In this document: in pieces, positions 1-11,224 of the stretch | Position numbering within the stretch: position 1 is the first letter of the stretch | Layout of the letters: each line of letters opens with the position of its first letter | From: Hemibagrus wyckioides | Lineage: Eukaryota > Chordata > Actinopteri > Siluriformes > Bagridae | Length of the DNA stretch: 64,000 nucleotides | Direction of reading: 5' to 3' | Assembly (NCBI RefSeq): GCF_019097595.1 | Contig: NC_080717.1 | Coordinates: forward strand, 20,859,836-20,923,835 | Position numbers and translations under genes: made by a program | The notes under the pieces: model-generated | Told to the model about the DNA's origin: nothing | Seen by the model: only the letters and a program-made list of their open reading frames with translations | The model's database searches: none

Positions 1-140
1 GAAGAAATAATTGTTATTGAAATATTGTTATTGAGATATTTTTATATAATTGTACACTGTTTTACTTCACGGTGTCATAAACGTAGTGAGGTGCGATTCC
101 TCACTAGTCGGTTATGATTCAGAGTAACAAGTTACACGGT

Positions 141-163
141 CATTCATTCATTCATTCATTCAT
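141..163. repeat. (ATTC)n microsatellite
   Basis: About five and a half perfect CATT/ATTC units lie in intron 1 of slit3. It is a simple tandem repeat with no sign of function. Confidence 0.95.
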
Positions 164-562
164 ACTACACTGGCCAAGAGGAGGGGATGGTACAACCAGA
201 ATGAGGGATAGTTCATTACATGGCAACATGCGCACACACAGACACACACAGTCATGTAAGGGTCAGCTGTAAGAGTCCATGCTCACACCATGATGGCTTG
301 GGTTTGATTGAAAAAGAAAAAGAAAACTGACCCAGCCACTGAGAGTGCTGGTCCCAAGCCTGGAAAAAATGGGAGGGTTGTGTCAGGAAAAGAGCATCTA
401 GATATGCTGATCGGATGATCCGCTGTGGTGACCCCAAACAGGGAGCAGCCGGAAGACAGCAACAACATTTGACTTTCAGCATTGTCTTGGTTTAATACTT
501 GGAGTTTTTTGTACATATGGACATAAATAGTTTTTACTAACATGGTTCCACTTGTTTGTCAG

Positions 563-650
563 TCAATGTTGATTAAATCTTGATACATATTGTTTATCGT
601 CTGTCGTCAATATCACAATATGACAATACTCTGCCACATCACACATCCCT
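563..650 (-). mobile_element. possible hAT-type non-autonomous fragment
   Basis: On the minus strand this begins TAGGGATGTGTGATG and continues with alternating ATATTG/GATATTG motifs and a final GATTAAAT-like run. That resembles the end of the widespread fish hAT-like repeats that open TAGGGATG and carry repeated ATATCG motifs. No second terminus or 8-bp target duplication was found. The resemblance comes from memory of the family, so the call is tentative. The AT-rich bases 1-60 could belong to the same old insertion. Confidence 0.3.
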
Positions 651-1033
651 ATTGCAAACCAAGACTTGATTTTAAGAAAAAGAAATCCTAAGGAATTAGT
701 ATCAGTATTACTTAGAGGAAGTGGATCAAAATGAAAACAGTTTTATTGTCCATCTCTGATGGGAAGCAAGCGGATGTCTTGCCTTTGGCAGGGTTTCCAC
801 AAAGCAGAAAATAAGAGCTCAGTTTTGTGCAGCTCTTTCAGAACCGGACATCCACAGAGGTGCAGTAATGTGTCCTGACAGACGCCGGAGTCCAAATATA
901 TAAACATTCAAGCATCTGGAGATCTAGACTACAAGCATCTTTGAGAGTACACTGTGATTATATTGTGTTTGTAATAATTGTGAAGGACAGGATAACTAAT
1001 CTTTCTATCTTTTTTTCCCCTCTTTTTTAACAG

Positions 1034-1105
1034 AGACCTGGACAGGAATAACATCACTCGGATCACCAAGGTGGACTTTTCCGGACTGAAAAACCTCAGA
1101 GTTCT
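1034..1105 (+). CDS. slit3: slit3 exon (by analogy exon 2): first leucine-rich repeat of domain D1
   Basis: This 72-nt internal exon sits between AACAG and GTAAGC. The frame opens with one base completing a split leucine codon and closes with CT of the next one (phase 2 at both ends). The peptide reads [12 protein letters not shown], then [12 protein letters not shown], which fits the 24-residue pattern LxLxxNxIxxIxxxxFxxLxxLxxL. NIT forms an N-glycosylation sequon. Slit proteins are secreted ligands for Robo receptors that repel axons and steer cell migration and vessel growth. They have four LRR domains, EGF-like repeats, a laminin-G domain and a C-terminal cysteine knot. D1 is not the main Robo-binding domain (that is D2). 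The DLDRNN start and GLKNLRVL match Slit3 as I remember it, whereas Slit1 and Slit2 have LNGNN here. The paralogue call is an inference; the Slit family call is firm. Confidence 0.95.
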
Positions 1106-2842
1106 GTAAGCTTTCCACATCACAAGACTTTAAAATCTCCTCAATCCCAAAGCGTGAAGCTGTCAAAACCTTCCACTTGTCCCAATTGCAGTGCAGGAAA
1201 GGATTACTATGTAGCACACATCATAATAAAGCATTGAGACGTTTAATCTGAGTCAGTCCGACACATTGGACACGACCTTCTTCGCCGAGCGTGAAGTCAC
1301 TGTATCATGTTCACTCAGGCTTTAAACTTGTTCTGAAGTCTGGGAGACACGGAAGTGCGTGCTTTACACGTCCACTGTGCTGAACTAAAATAAACACCTT
1401 ATGGCTGGTCTCATGTGCCATGCAGCGCACTCGGGTTTGTCTAGTAGACGGCGGTCTGCCAGACCGAGTGTGTTAGGAGCTTAATGACCGCAATCATTGA
1501 GTACTCTGTGCTCCAAAACTCCTGAGCATGGGCCTGTAAAGCCAGAGTGGCGTTTAGGTAAAAATAAACATGAAAAAAAGAGAAATTTATGAATGATGAC
1601 AAGTGGAGGCAGGCTGGCATTGCGTATCTTTGAAAGCTAACAGTTCTGCACTGACCCCTGGGAAGCCTCACTCCCCCTTATCGTTCTGGAACGCTGGTAC
1701 CGTGATCCCCTCCATCTGATAACGTGAGTCAAGCCTCCACACACATTCACAGCTGAAGCCTTAAAGGGTAAAGCCTGGTGTGCAGACGCAGAGTCTCCCA
1801 TAAGACTTGCACCTAGTTAGCGCTAAAGGCAAGAACAACACGACGTACTTTTTAAATACCATGTGTGTTAGCTCAGGCTTTAATACATAAAGTCCCCCAT
1901 TCTCCTCCCCATCTCCCTTTTTTCATCCCTGTGAAGCCTAGGTGTTTGCCTGTGTCCCATATGTTTCTAGAGAATACTTCAAAACCGTCAAAGGCGAGTG
2001 GCTGAAAATTGAAGCAAAAGAAACATCTATTATTTCTCTCCGCTCACCAAAGCCCATCTGGAGGGGATTGAATAAAATTACTTTTAATGCCAATACATAA
2101 AGCAGCAGGGGACTGATCCCCCATTTGTTTGAATAAACCAGAATCTTATTCAGTTCTTAGCCTGATTTGAGGCATACGCTGTAAGATATATTTTATCAGC
2201 AAAGAATGCAGTTGTTGCAGACGAAAAGTTAATGAATTGACTTTTTCTCTCCATCTGGTGCAAAAAACAGTCTTTTTTTACCTACTCTACACCACATCTG
2301 AGCTACAGATCTGTCTCGTACCGTCTCTACCTACTGTGTCATCTTGTCAGAAGAAAAAAAACTCTTGTGTATAAGCATTTTCTTTAAAAGGACGGAGCAA
2401 AGCTCCAAATTAAAGGCTCGGGATATTTTAGTCCACCGCCGTCTGATTTCCCGTATAGTCATGCTCGAGTATCATTCAGTGGCAGACTGCTGGGGCTTCC
2501 CATGCATGTCACTGCATGTTGGCTCTAATTCAGGCAGACGCAAATCTAAACAAGAATTGGCCATAGAGATGTAGTGCCTTTGTAATGCATCTGGAAAACT
2601 TTAGGGGCCCTGTAACATGACATGGTGTTCAGAGCAGAGGGGCAAAGCGTACCTACATGCCAGGACCTCACAGGCATGTCTGACATCACGATCACATTCC
2701 TGTCACGATCAGAGAGGTAAATCAAGATCTTGATGGAATGATAGTAAGCTTGTGACAAGACAAAGTCATGTTTCTATAGGTATTGATCAACAGTCACTAA
2801 TCTAATAGTCTAATAATCACTAATTAATACAGGATAACTAAT

Positions 2843-3000
2843 CTGAGTGGATAAGAAGTTGGGCTGATTAGTTAAAATCAAGCTAGTTCAAGTCCCTCTG
2901 CCATTTTGTGAGCCCTTGTGCCAGGCCCTTATTTTCTCAACTGCTCAGATGTATATAAAGACATAAATGTAAGTCATGCTGCTTAAGGGTGTCATATATG
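2843..3000 (+). mobile_element. V-SINE-like tRNA-derived element, degraded
   Basis: The order of parts fits fish V-SINEs. There is a weak tRNA-like head (GAGTGGATAAGAAGTTGGGC), a B-box-like AGTTCAAGTCCC near 2885-2897, and a middle part close to GCCAGGCCCTTA...CTCAACTGCTCAGATGTATA. It ends with a decayed tail that matches the family 3' end (AATGTAAGTC..GCTTAAGGGTGTC). Promoter boxes are mutated, so it is an old inactive copy. The minus-strand element at 35571-35740 is a better preserved relative in this window. Confidence 0.6.
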
Positions 3001-3042
3001 TAGTCAGTAGTCAGTAGCAAATTAACTCAGGTGATTACTGCA

Positions 3043-3440
3043 ATTCAATTTTATTTGTATAGCACTTTTAAAAATGGACATCGTCTCAAAGCAGCTTTAC
3101 AGAACATAAGAAATATAGTACAAAAAGTTCAAGATTAATATTAGACTTATTGTTAAAGTTATTTGTATTTATCCCTAATGAGCAAGCCTGAGACGACTGT
3201 GACGAGGAAAAACTCCCTTAGATGGTAAGAGGAGGATACCTTGAGAGGAACCAGACTCAAAAGGGAACCTCATCCTCATTTGGGTGACACCAGAGCGTGT
3301 GAACTATCATAAACACCGGAAAGTGTGATTACGAATAATGTCCTTTCTACAGTCTTATACAGTCAATTGGAGTTGCGTAAGCAGGAGCTCCTGAGAAACA
3401 GTCTATTATAGATTAAACTCCAACTCGTGAGCCTCAATAA
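3043..3440 (+). repeat. teleost interspersed repeat, copy 1 (family not named)
   Basis: It starts at TTCAATTTTATTTGTATAGC and continues through CAAAGCAGCTTTACAG. It then has a conserved core with GAGCAAGCCTGAGACGAC, GAGGAAAAACTCCCT, GAGGAACCAGACTCAAAAGG and a GGGTGACACCAGA block. The same ordered blocks recur at 4335-4660 in the next intron, in the same orientation, and a reverse-oriented end fragment lies near 12882-12932. I remember this repeat as very common in fish genomes but cannot assign a class. No coding frame survives. Confidence 0.7.
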
Positions 3441-3558
3441 TAGAGATACAGCATATGTAGAATTTATTTTGTGTATTAATTAGCAGGTTGTTGTCCTCCT
3501 AATCATTGTGTCATGGTTACAGATGGGATTGGATAATGAAGCTGTTCTTCCTCCACAG

Positions 3559-3630
3559 GCATTTGGAGAACAATCAGATCAGTGTGATTGAAAGAGGAGC
3601 GTTCCAGGACCTCAAACAGCTGGAGAGGCT
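3559..3630 (+). CDS. slit3: slit3 exon (by analogy exon 3): second leucine-rich repeat of D1
   Basis: This is a 72-nt exon between CTCCACAG and GTAAGT, again with phase 2 at both boundaries. The first base (G) completes the leucine left by the previous exon. The peptide reads [13 protein letters not shown], then [11 protein letters not shown]. All LRR positions are hydrophobic or the conserved Asn. The ERGAF segment is shared by all Slits. HLE at the start and DLKQLERL are closest to my recollection of vertebrate Slit3. Like its neighbours it codes one complete repeat, so skipping it would delete one LRR without shifting the frame. No stop or frameshift is present. Confidence 0.95.
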
Positions 3631-4334
3631 GTAAGTATAAGTCTCAGACTCTTAATAAAAAAATGACAAAACGTTTGAACCCGACCCTCAGTTGATTTCT
3701 ATTTATTATTTTTTGATCTGTCTCGATCTAAAACTACACCATCGATATTTCCTAAAGCTGTGAACTTTTTTAAGGTGACTTTAATAACTTCTATTTCAAG
3801 TGCAAAAAAAAAGACAGCATCCTCATTTGCTCCCTGCCATGAGACAGACTTCCATTTGCTCTCCCCCGGTGAGAATCTTAACACCTCCCAGAGAAGTCGA
3901 CCACCAGGTCAAACCAAACAGTCAGGCCATTTCTACAGATGGACAAGGTCAGGGAAAGCTACACAGCTGTCTGGGGACTGGCTTGTCAGTGAATTTCGGA
4001 GTTTGTTTGCGAATTGTTTGAGCTCTTCTCTCGTCTGTGAGGTTGTGTACGGTTCTGTCAGAATTTGAGTGTGGTTAGGAAAAGCAAATCAGAGAAGCAT
4101 CTGCCTTCACTGCACTGAGCAGGCATGTGTGAGTTTGTTGACCAACCCTGAAAACACTTAGTGCTCATCTGCTTCCTAGCTCTTGTGTTTGTCTGGGTTT
4201 TACACCGCACATTCCTCTGCCTGTCACACACGTTAGGAATTTTGCTTTTTTTTTTTCTTTTCTTCACTGATCAGATCTGAACAACATGACTGTGACTAAA
4301 TATCATGTCCATAACCAGTGCAGCTATATTAACT

Positions 4335-4660
4335 ATAGCTTTAGCATTTTGGACATTGTCACAAAGCAGCTTTACAGGAATACAAAAATTCAAAATAAAA
4401 TAAAATAATAAATAATATTAATAATATTAATAATAATAAAAGATTTAAATTTGTATTTACTCCTTAATGAGCCAACCAGAGGCAATGATGGCAAGGAAAA
4501 CCTCCCTGAGACGATATAAGGAAGAAACCTTTAGAGGAACCAGAAGCAAAAGGGAAGCCATGCTCATCCAGGTGACACCCAAGAGTGCGATTATAAATAA
4601 TTTCCCTTCTATAACTGTATATATTCAAGTGGATTTGTGTAAGCGGGTGCTTAGTACTGA
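4335..4660 (+). repeat. teleost interspersed repeat, copy 2
   Basis: It shares ordered blocks with 3043-3440. These are TTTGGACATTGTCACAAAGC then AGCTTTACAG, then GAGCCAACCAGAGGCAATG, AAGGAAAACCTCCCTGAGA, GAGGAACCAGAAGC, CAAAAGGGAA and CAGGTGACACC. The stretch between the first and second block (about 4388-4440) is replaced by A/T simple sequence. A 75-residue open frame at 4467-4694 is made of this repeat and is not a gene. Confidence 0.7.
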
Positions 4661-4779
4661 ACTTTATTTATTAATTTTTCCTGAACTGAACTAAAAAAAA
4701 ATCCCATAGGATGTAAATCCCCCCCTCCCCAAACGAATCCTTTTTTTTTGTTGGGTTTTTTTGTTTTTTTCTTCATGAA

Positions 4780-4863
4780 AACCACATTTCTTGTGTAAAT
4801 GTTTCTGCAAATGATTTATGAATAAAAGTCGTTCGTGTTCGGCTTGATAAATGAGGCCCAGTG
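4780..4863 (+). repeat. possible end of a dispersed fish repeat
   Basis: It ends TTGATAAATGAGGCCCAGTG at 4844-4863. The same end, with one changed base, is at 20166-20184 (TGATAAATGAGACCCAGTG), also preceded by a T run and a CGTxxGC-like segment. I recall similar ends in fish repeats, but two 19-mers with one mismatch could almost be chance, so this is weak. Confidence 0.35.
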
Positions 4864-5991
4864 ATTGTATTTGAAGCAGCCTTTATTCATATGATAACAT
4901 AATAAGATGCTGGCAACCTGCTGGAACATCAGCGTTAATTTGTTTTCTCTGAAGAAAATCTCGAGACAGTCTTGGACAGCCTAAACCGAGCGACGTCATT
5001 TTTAAGGTTGTGCGGTTTTTGATTGCATATGCAGGTCTAGATTTATGGGCCGAAACTGCAGTTTGGCAAGAATCAAATGTCGACGCTGGACAAACCTTCT
5101 TTGGCATCAAAGCTTACTTGACAGAGTCAAATTTGTCTTGTAGCCTTAAAAGGCTCTATAACCACAACACTGTTGCGCCTAACTCGAGGACGTGGGGGTT
5201 AAGACTTAAGGGACAGTACGGAAAGATGATACTACTCAGCTAGAGAATCCATTTCCTTAGCGTCTGCTGATGTCCTGAAGCTGGATGGAGTAAAATAGTG
5301 TACAGATGCCAGAACCATTCCTCCAACGCATGCCTTCGCCCTGGTCCTATGACCCCCGGGGTCACTATTATCCCCTCGTCCTTTGATTAAACCCTGCTGT
5401 AAGGGTCGTCTGATGAAAGCTGTGAGTCTGTGGAGGCTCATGTGAGGGATAGCGGCTTTTTATGGCTTGCTGCAGGAGATAACCTGGGCCATCTTCTATG
5501 GAGCACATCCTATTTCCCAGTGGCCTCAGCACAGCTGTGATCCCTGACCCCGTGATGCTGCTGTGGGCCAGTTTCCATGGTCCTGGGCTCAGTGGCAGGG
5601 TTGACCTGGCTGATTGCTCTAATCACCAAGATTGATTGGTGTGCCTGTGTGGCGTTTATATTTGCCCTGTCTTCCCACTGATCTCTGTTTTCAGTGCCAG
5701 GGCAGATGTTTGTGTGTATCCACTCTCTGTCTGTGTGCAACGTCAAACAGTCCTAAGTTCTGTCTGTGCCTCTCACGCTCCTCTTCCATCTCAAGCACGC
5801 TCATGTTCCATCAGTCATTCCACAAAACCAACCCCCCTACACACACACACACACAGATCTATGTTTTCTAAAAGGTCGTTCCCACACTGTTCCTCAGTGC
5901 CTTTAATGTTCGTCTTGCGTTACATTTCTCATTTGTTTTGACCATGCTGACTCTCGTCCTTTTCTTGCCCTCTAGCTCACTCCTCTTCTTT

Positions 5992-5998
<7 letters not shown>

Positions 5999-6024
<26 letters not shown>
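5999..6024 (+). repeat. (TC)13 microsatellite forming the splice-acceptor pyrimidine tract
   Basis: It is a perfect TC run ending seven bases before the slit3 exon at 6032. It makes up over half of a 48-nt uninterrupted pyrimidine tract (5980-6027). Its length is likely to vary between individuals, and it sits where U2AF binds. Confidence 0.95.
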
Positions 6025-6031
6025 CTCACAG

Positions 6032-6103
6032 GCGTCTGAACCGGAACCGGCTGCAGGTTCTGCCGGAGCTGCTATTCCAGTCCACACCCAAGCTGGGCCG
6101 CCT
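6032..6103 (+). CDS. slit3: slit3 exon (by analogy exon 4): third leucine-rich repeat of D1
   Basis: This 72-nt exon lies between CTCACAG and GTAAGT, phase 2 at both ends. The first G completes the preceding leucine codon. The peptide reads [13 protein letters not shown], then [11 protein letters not shown], an LRR with the loop proline typical of this position. [12 protein letters not shown] is, to my memory, Slit3-specific (Slit2 has LFLGTAKL, Slit1 LFQNNQAL). Joined to the two upstream exons it gives an uninterrupted 72-residue LRR series. The next repeat should begin DLSEN and contain PRKAFRG; it was not found before position 64000, so this exon is followed by a very long intron. Confidence 0.95.
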
Positions 6104-8009
6104 GTAAGTCTATGTTTCTTTGATATTCCAGCTCGGAAAAAAAGACAAATCAAAACAGCGGTCAAACTTCCCCCGCTGTCTTAATTTTGATCATTGTCCT
6201 GGGAGGGAGCTCAGTCAAATATTTGGCTTTCTCCACAATGCTGTTTAAAGTGGACGTCATCAGAACAGGATTTTGTTATTTGCTGTGGTTTTCCTACTCC
6301 AGATGTGGCTCTTTTATACAGGCCGAGGGCCCGGGCAGGCGTAACGCAACACGGCTCCGTTCTATGTTACTCGCAGTGTGGTGAAGGTGTGTTACAGGGA
6401 ATGTTTTGCTTGGACGGACCGGATTCCTGTTGCTGAATTTCATTTCCCTGCTCCCAGGGTCAGGCAACATTGAGTTTCTAGTCTAGCTGCCAGGGAAGTC
6501 TTTATTTACAAATTTACGATCCTTGTTGAAGAGAAATAGCTCAGGTTAGCCTCGAGTCAGGGCAGGGGTTAAGTTTTGTAAGTGTTGATTTTGGGGTGCT
6601 CTGTATTAACAGAGGTATATGTGACACGTGAGCCACTCTGGGGCTTTTTAAATTCTCTAGGACCTTCTCTGAGTAGCACTTTGTTTCAGAGGTCACTTTG
6701 CCCCTGTTTCTGCTGCTGCTGGGAAGATCTTGCTGACGTCTTCGCACTCTAATGCACTCGATTTGCAATGATGTTTGATACATGGATGATTACAACGATC
6801 GTGACTCGGGTTTACAGACATGAAATTCCCTTTTATGTCAGCCACGGCCCACGGAGCAGCCTTTAATATTTCTTCGGTGGATAGCCGAGCCTTTACAGAA
6901 ACAATCAGCAGACATGATGGTTTCATTTCCTCTCTGTTGCCAGCAGTTTCATGAAGCATTATTGGCAGTGATGTTCTTATTTATCACAACTTAATAACTG
7001 TTCTCTCAAGCTGTTGCAAAGGAGTGGAAACGATGAAGGATTGCCAGGCATATACACTAAATCCCCTTATTTCTTATCCCCTAGCCATTATTTAAATTAT
7101 ACCGTTTGATTCTCTTTTTTTTAATTCTTTTTTTTGGCAACCTACAGTAGACTTTTGGTAATGAGGTCTGTTCAAGCCTGTGGATGGCTTCTGTGAGGCT
7201 CGTAACTTTGTCGCATTTGGTTAGGCTCGGCGGTGCTGTGAAATGAATGGACTTACCTCTAACCTTCCCATTAAAAACCCTCAGGTATTAAAGCCGGATT
7301 TAGCAACACGAACGAACATGTTCAGCTCAGGACAGGGCTAGAAAAAGCAACCAACTCCTGCTTCTGCTAGCAGGGGTCAGGGAAAGGTAACAGGCATGTT
7401 GTGCCTGAAAGACAGGCCTGAGGTGAGAGGAAGTGGAACTTTGGTGGTCTGGGTGGGTGAAAGAGACCCCACTGTGGCAGGCCCAGGTGTTGGGAGACAG
7501 GTCGGGACAGTGGGAGGCAGCAAAGGAGAAACAGTGGCCGTCATAGGGTCACGACAGCTGGCATGCTCCATTTGTGGTCAGTGTGTGTAGCGCTGCTCTC
7601 TGCTCTGCCTGGAAGGAAAGCGTGTGGTTGCAGTTATAGACTCTGCGCAGCGCAAGCCAAGATATTTGCTTTTTACACACGCACACGTCCTCACAAACTC
7701 CGACACGCACACACATGCAGCGCATGGAGTCGGTTTGGTTCGGCTTCCAAAGATTCCTCCTCCCACCCCTGCTCTCTCATACCTCCATACCGATGGATAA
7801 TGGGAAGCAAATGAAGAATGAGAGCTCGGCCATGAGCATGCCTGCTTCTATTTATTAATGGTGGAGCAGAGCAAGTCTCCATATTAACTTCTCTTCCTGT
7901 GTGGAGTCAGGCCCCATGTGCTGGTTAGGTTCGAGCATGGGGTGTTTCAGTCAGGAAGAGCTACAGAGCTCCACCCCTGTCATTACGCTGGGCTCAGGTT
8001 GCGTGTGAT

Positions 8010-8245
8010 TGTTGTGATTTAGGGCAAAATGGGTGCATAGCGCACGGGGAATCCTCCTTCGGCCGATTCCGAGCTCTTGCTTTCTCTTTAATTTTCTGGA
8101 CTCAATTATTCTGGCGGAGGCGAGCAGTTAGCCTGTCAGGGCATAATGATCGCCTCTCATGGCTGTTTTTGATTGATCAGGCCTGAAGTTTGCCTGACGC
8201 CTGCACGGCCATAAAGATCTGGGCCCAGGCCAGCTTCCTTCTGGC
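8010..8245. promoter_or_regulatory. candidate conserved non-coding element
   Basis: This is a complex, non-repetitive block with clustered homeodomain-like cores: TTTAATTTTC near 8089, CTCAATTATTC near 8102, CATAATGATCG near 8142 and a PBX-type TGATTGAT at 8170-8177. It is more GC-balanced than its surroundings. Conservation cannot be judged from one sequence; the call rests only on composition and motif density. Confidence 0.22.
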
Positions 8246-11224
8246 TCCTTTGTGCTTTTGCTTCTGAGAATGTTTGGCTGCGCTTTGTTTTTGTATCACC
8301 AGCAATTCTGTTTTCCCCTCTTGTCAACCCCCACCCTGGCGAGTTTGTTTTCTTTTCACAGCACTTATTTATTAGAAACAAATCAGCCTCCCCCATGCAG
8401 GGCGGAGTCTTGTTCGGCTGCTTTGCGCCTCTCCTGGCTCGGAGCTTTGAACTCCAGATGGGAAGCAGGGCCTGACTTTCTGAGTACTTCAAAAAACCCA
8501 AAGCATTTGATCCCAGTCTGCATCGCATACTGTACATGAGACTCGGGCACCTATGAATCTCTCATCAGCACTTTCTAAAACGCATCATTACAGCTGATGT
8601 TTTACTAAATCCCCATTGTAATTACCTCTTTACACACTAATATATCTTTAGAGCAAGAACTAGATGCACCAGCAGTACTAGTATTTACATGATAATTATG
8701 GTAATTGTATATTGCCGTGTAAAGTAGTGTGTTTTAGTGGCCGCAATAGCTGCCTAATAGTGCAGCGCGTCTCAAGCGTATAAACCGTGGAGATGTGGCT
8801 CGGCGGCCCACGGATTGTTTTCAGAGAAACTAAGCCTCCCAGTATCCAGCCAAACGGCGTCCAAAATAGGGCTCGGTTTTTAAAGGCCAGACAGCTTAGT
8901 GATTTACTCCCAAGTCATATTTAGATAAATATAAGCTCCAAAGACTTCGAGAGCACAGAGGGAAAGCCGACTGTATCCAAGGAGCTCAACAAAAAATTTT
9001 TTTTTCTTTTTCTTAGTAATCAACTAGCTTGTTTAGAAGCAGCAGGGGAGCTGATAAGACCGATGTAGAGAGAGGAAAGCATTTTTCTTTTCCATTTTCT
9101 TCTTTTGTTGTCAGACACAGAAAACTAATATTTTTAGTTATGCCCCAGCGGGAGAGCTGTCAATTTGTTAGTCCCTGTTCACCCGGACTTTCACATCGTC
9201 ACTGGCAGCTACTTATCCCTGTCAGGTTTCAGGAAACCGAGTCAATACGCGGAGTGAAACAAACGTGCTCACATGAGCATTTTTCTCATTGGAATAAATG
9301 AAGCTGTTTACGCTTAGCAAAGGTTCATTTCTGGCACGAAATTGACATTTTTTCCCCACCTAGACACAACCTATGACCGTACAGAGTTATAGCTTAGAGG
9401 GAAATGCAAACGTGTGTTAAGCGACTCAAAAGCCAAGATTTCTAGCACTCTTATATAGTGTAACACCTCCCCGTAGCGAGGGCACTACAACTAAAAGTAG
9501 ATATTTTATGGAATGTTTATATGTACATAACATGGACTAAAATAGAAACACACACATGGAAGCTATTCCAGTTTCCAAATAAAGGCAAAGCATGTAGGTA
9601 GAGGAAGTGTTTAGGTAGTGGATCTGAATATCATTAACGTCTCTTCCTTGTTAGAATTCAGCTGGCTACAAAGCGGATGAGCTTGGCCTTGACCCAATCT
9701 GTCAAAGCTGACATATTTTCATGGATGTGTAACCTCTCTCTCAGGTGTTGGAAATAAGTGTAATCTCATCCAGCATTTTTTCTGAATCCAAGGTCTCAGG
9801 CACCCAGAGATCTGCTTTTGTTGAAGTTCAAGGAAGTTTTTTTTTTTTAAAGGTATTTTTCCATTGTTAGTGTTTGTTCCATTTGTTCCTGGCCCAGATT
9901 TTGTTGCACGTTCCCCAGCTAGGTTTAAATCTTATCCACTCTTTCTCTAAGCTGTTTGGACATCTCTGAGTCTGTAGTTCCTCTCGAGTTGGACGTACAT
10001 GAGAGTTTTGGCTGAGGGGACTGTGCTCTTTGATATGCCTGCATGCCCGAATAGCATATTTATGCGAGCGTGTGTATGTTTGTGAATCGGAAGCATGGTG
10101 TGGGGCCCACAGAGCCACCCAGTGTTCTCGAGGCTGCACTGCTCACACAGCTGGACCTCAGTTTGTATGCTTACAACCGGTGCTGGTCGAGCTGATGGTC
10201 CATGTGCTCTCAGTGCTCATGTGAGGTCTGTTCTTTCCTGCAGAGCTCTCAAACAGAGCGAGAGAAATAAAGGAAAAGTGTGAGATAAAGTTGAAACTGT
10301 GCAGGATAAACTTCTTATTAGATCTGCTTAAACAAAGGCAGATTATTACAAATGACCTGAACATGCTTTATTGCTTTTGTAATTAGTTAACCAGATGCTC
10401 AGACCTAAATTTCCTTTCAGTTTATCTACAGTGAGAGAGAAAAAAGACAGAGTTGTTAAAAGACAAAGCAAGAAATTCATCCAAAAGACTAAAAAAACGA
10501 GATCACGGTCACCCCTGTGTGACTTTGGGTTTGTGTGTGTGCTTTCAGGTCCAAGAAGTGTGCTTATTCTGTTTTTTCCCCACAGATAGAATGAGAAATT
10601 CTAGCACTTAAGAGCTTTGTAAAAGGATTGTCATAGACTTATTATAACCTACTAGAGAAAGCATTAGACCACTGTTTCTTATTCGATACCAGTACTGAAA
10701 CCATCAGCTGATATTCATATTCATCTGATATTTAGGTCTTTAAAAACTTCTAAGCTTTCATAGAGCTTTAAAATAAGGCTCTATAATAAATACAGGGTAT
10801 GTTCATACAAATGTCGAACTAAAACGATGACTCACACCGAAATGCAGATTTATTCAGTTCAACTCCTTCAAATAGAAATCTAAATAAATCGAATAAAGTG
10901 TAAATACAATCGAGTCTTTTTAGAGGTAAACATTTCCAGTTCCAAAAACAAAATCCCTTCCAAAAATAAAACACAATTATTTTAGCACCGAGTATTTCCA
11001 CACAGCTGAAATGAGAGCAACGAGCACACAGCTGCCACTGTTGTTATCGCGTGACACACTTTAACCTGCTTTATCTTGTTGTGCTGCAAGCAATTTTCTG
11101 ATATTTCAAGCTAAATTTGTTACTAAATCTGATCTCTTCTTTTTCTTCCATATCTGTTACACTATTTTTTGCTGGTATCGGCCTGATTCTGATTCTTGGT
11201 ATCAGCTCAGTATCGTATCTGGTT

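Larger units (their letters stand above)
1..1033 (+). other. slit3: slit3 intron 1 (3' part only)
   Basis: This stretch ends in a clear splice acceptor: a T-rich pyrimidine tract from about 1003 to 1028, then AACAG at 1029-1033. A branch-point-like TAACTAAT lies at 993-1000, with its likely branch A about 35 nt upstream of the exon. The 5' end of the intron and exon 1 (signal peptide and N-terminal LRR cap in other Slits) lie outside the window. It contains an ATTC microsatellite at 141-163, a short CA-rich run near 231-250 and a possible hAT-type repeat fragment at 563-650. I see no coding potential. Confidence 0.85.
1106..3558 (+). other. slit3: slit3 intron 2
   Basis: The intron is 2453 bp and runs from GTAAGC to a CTTCCTCCACAG acceptor. 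It is a phase-2 intron. Its 3' half holds two old interspersed repeats: a V-SINE-like element at 2843-3000 and a longer teleost repeat at 3043-3440. The segment 1106-2840 is ordinary AT-leaning sequence in which I recognise nothing. Short frames there (for example 1441-1671 minus and 2344-2574 plus) have no recognisable product. Confidence 0.9.
3631..6031 (+). other. slit3: slit3 intron 3
   Basis: The intron is 2401 bp and phase 2, with a GTAAGT donor. Its acceptor has an unusual unbroken pyrimidine run of 48 nt (5980-6027), built mostly from a CT microsatellite, before ACAG. It holds a second copy of the teleost repeat at 4335-4660, an AT-rich patch near 4380-4440, T runs near 4739-4770, a possible repeat end at 4780-4863 and a short CA run near 5840-5855. 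Segments 3640-4330 and 4870-5830 show nothing I recognise. Confidence 0.9.

Noticed and set aside
987..2844. Identical 16-mer ACAGGATAACTAATCT at 987-1002 and 2829-2844
   Set aside because: A single shared 16-mer in 64 kb is close to chance expectation, and the flanks do not match.
5977..6165. 62-residue minus-strand frame with an Arg-Glu repeat
   Set aside because: It is the reverse reading of the CT microsatellite and of the slit3 exon at 6032-6103.
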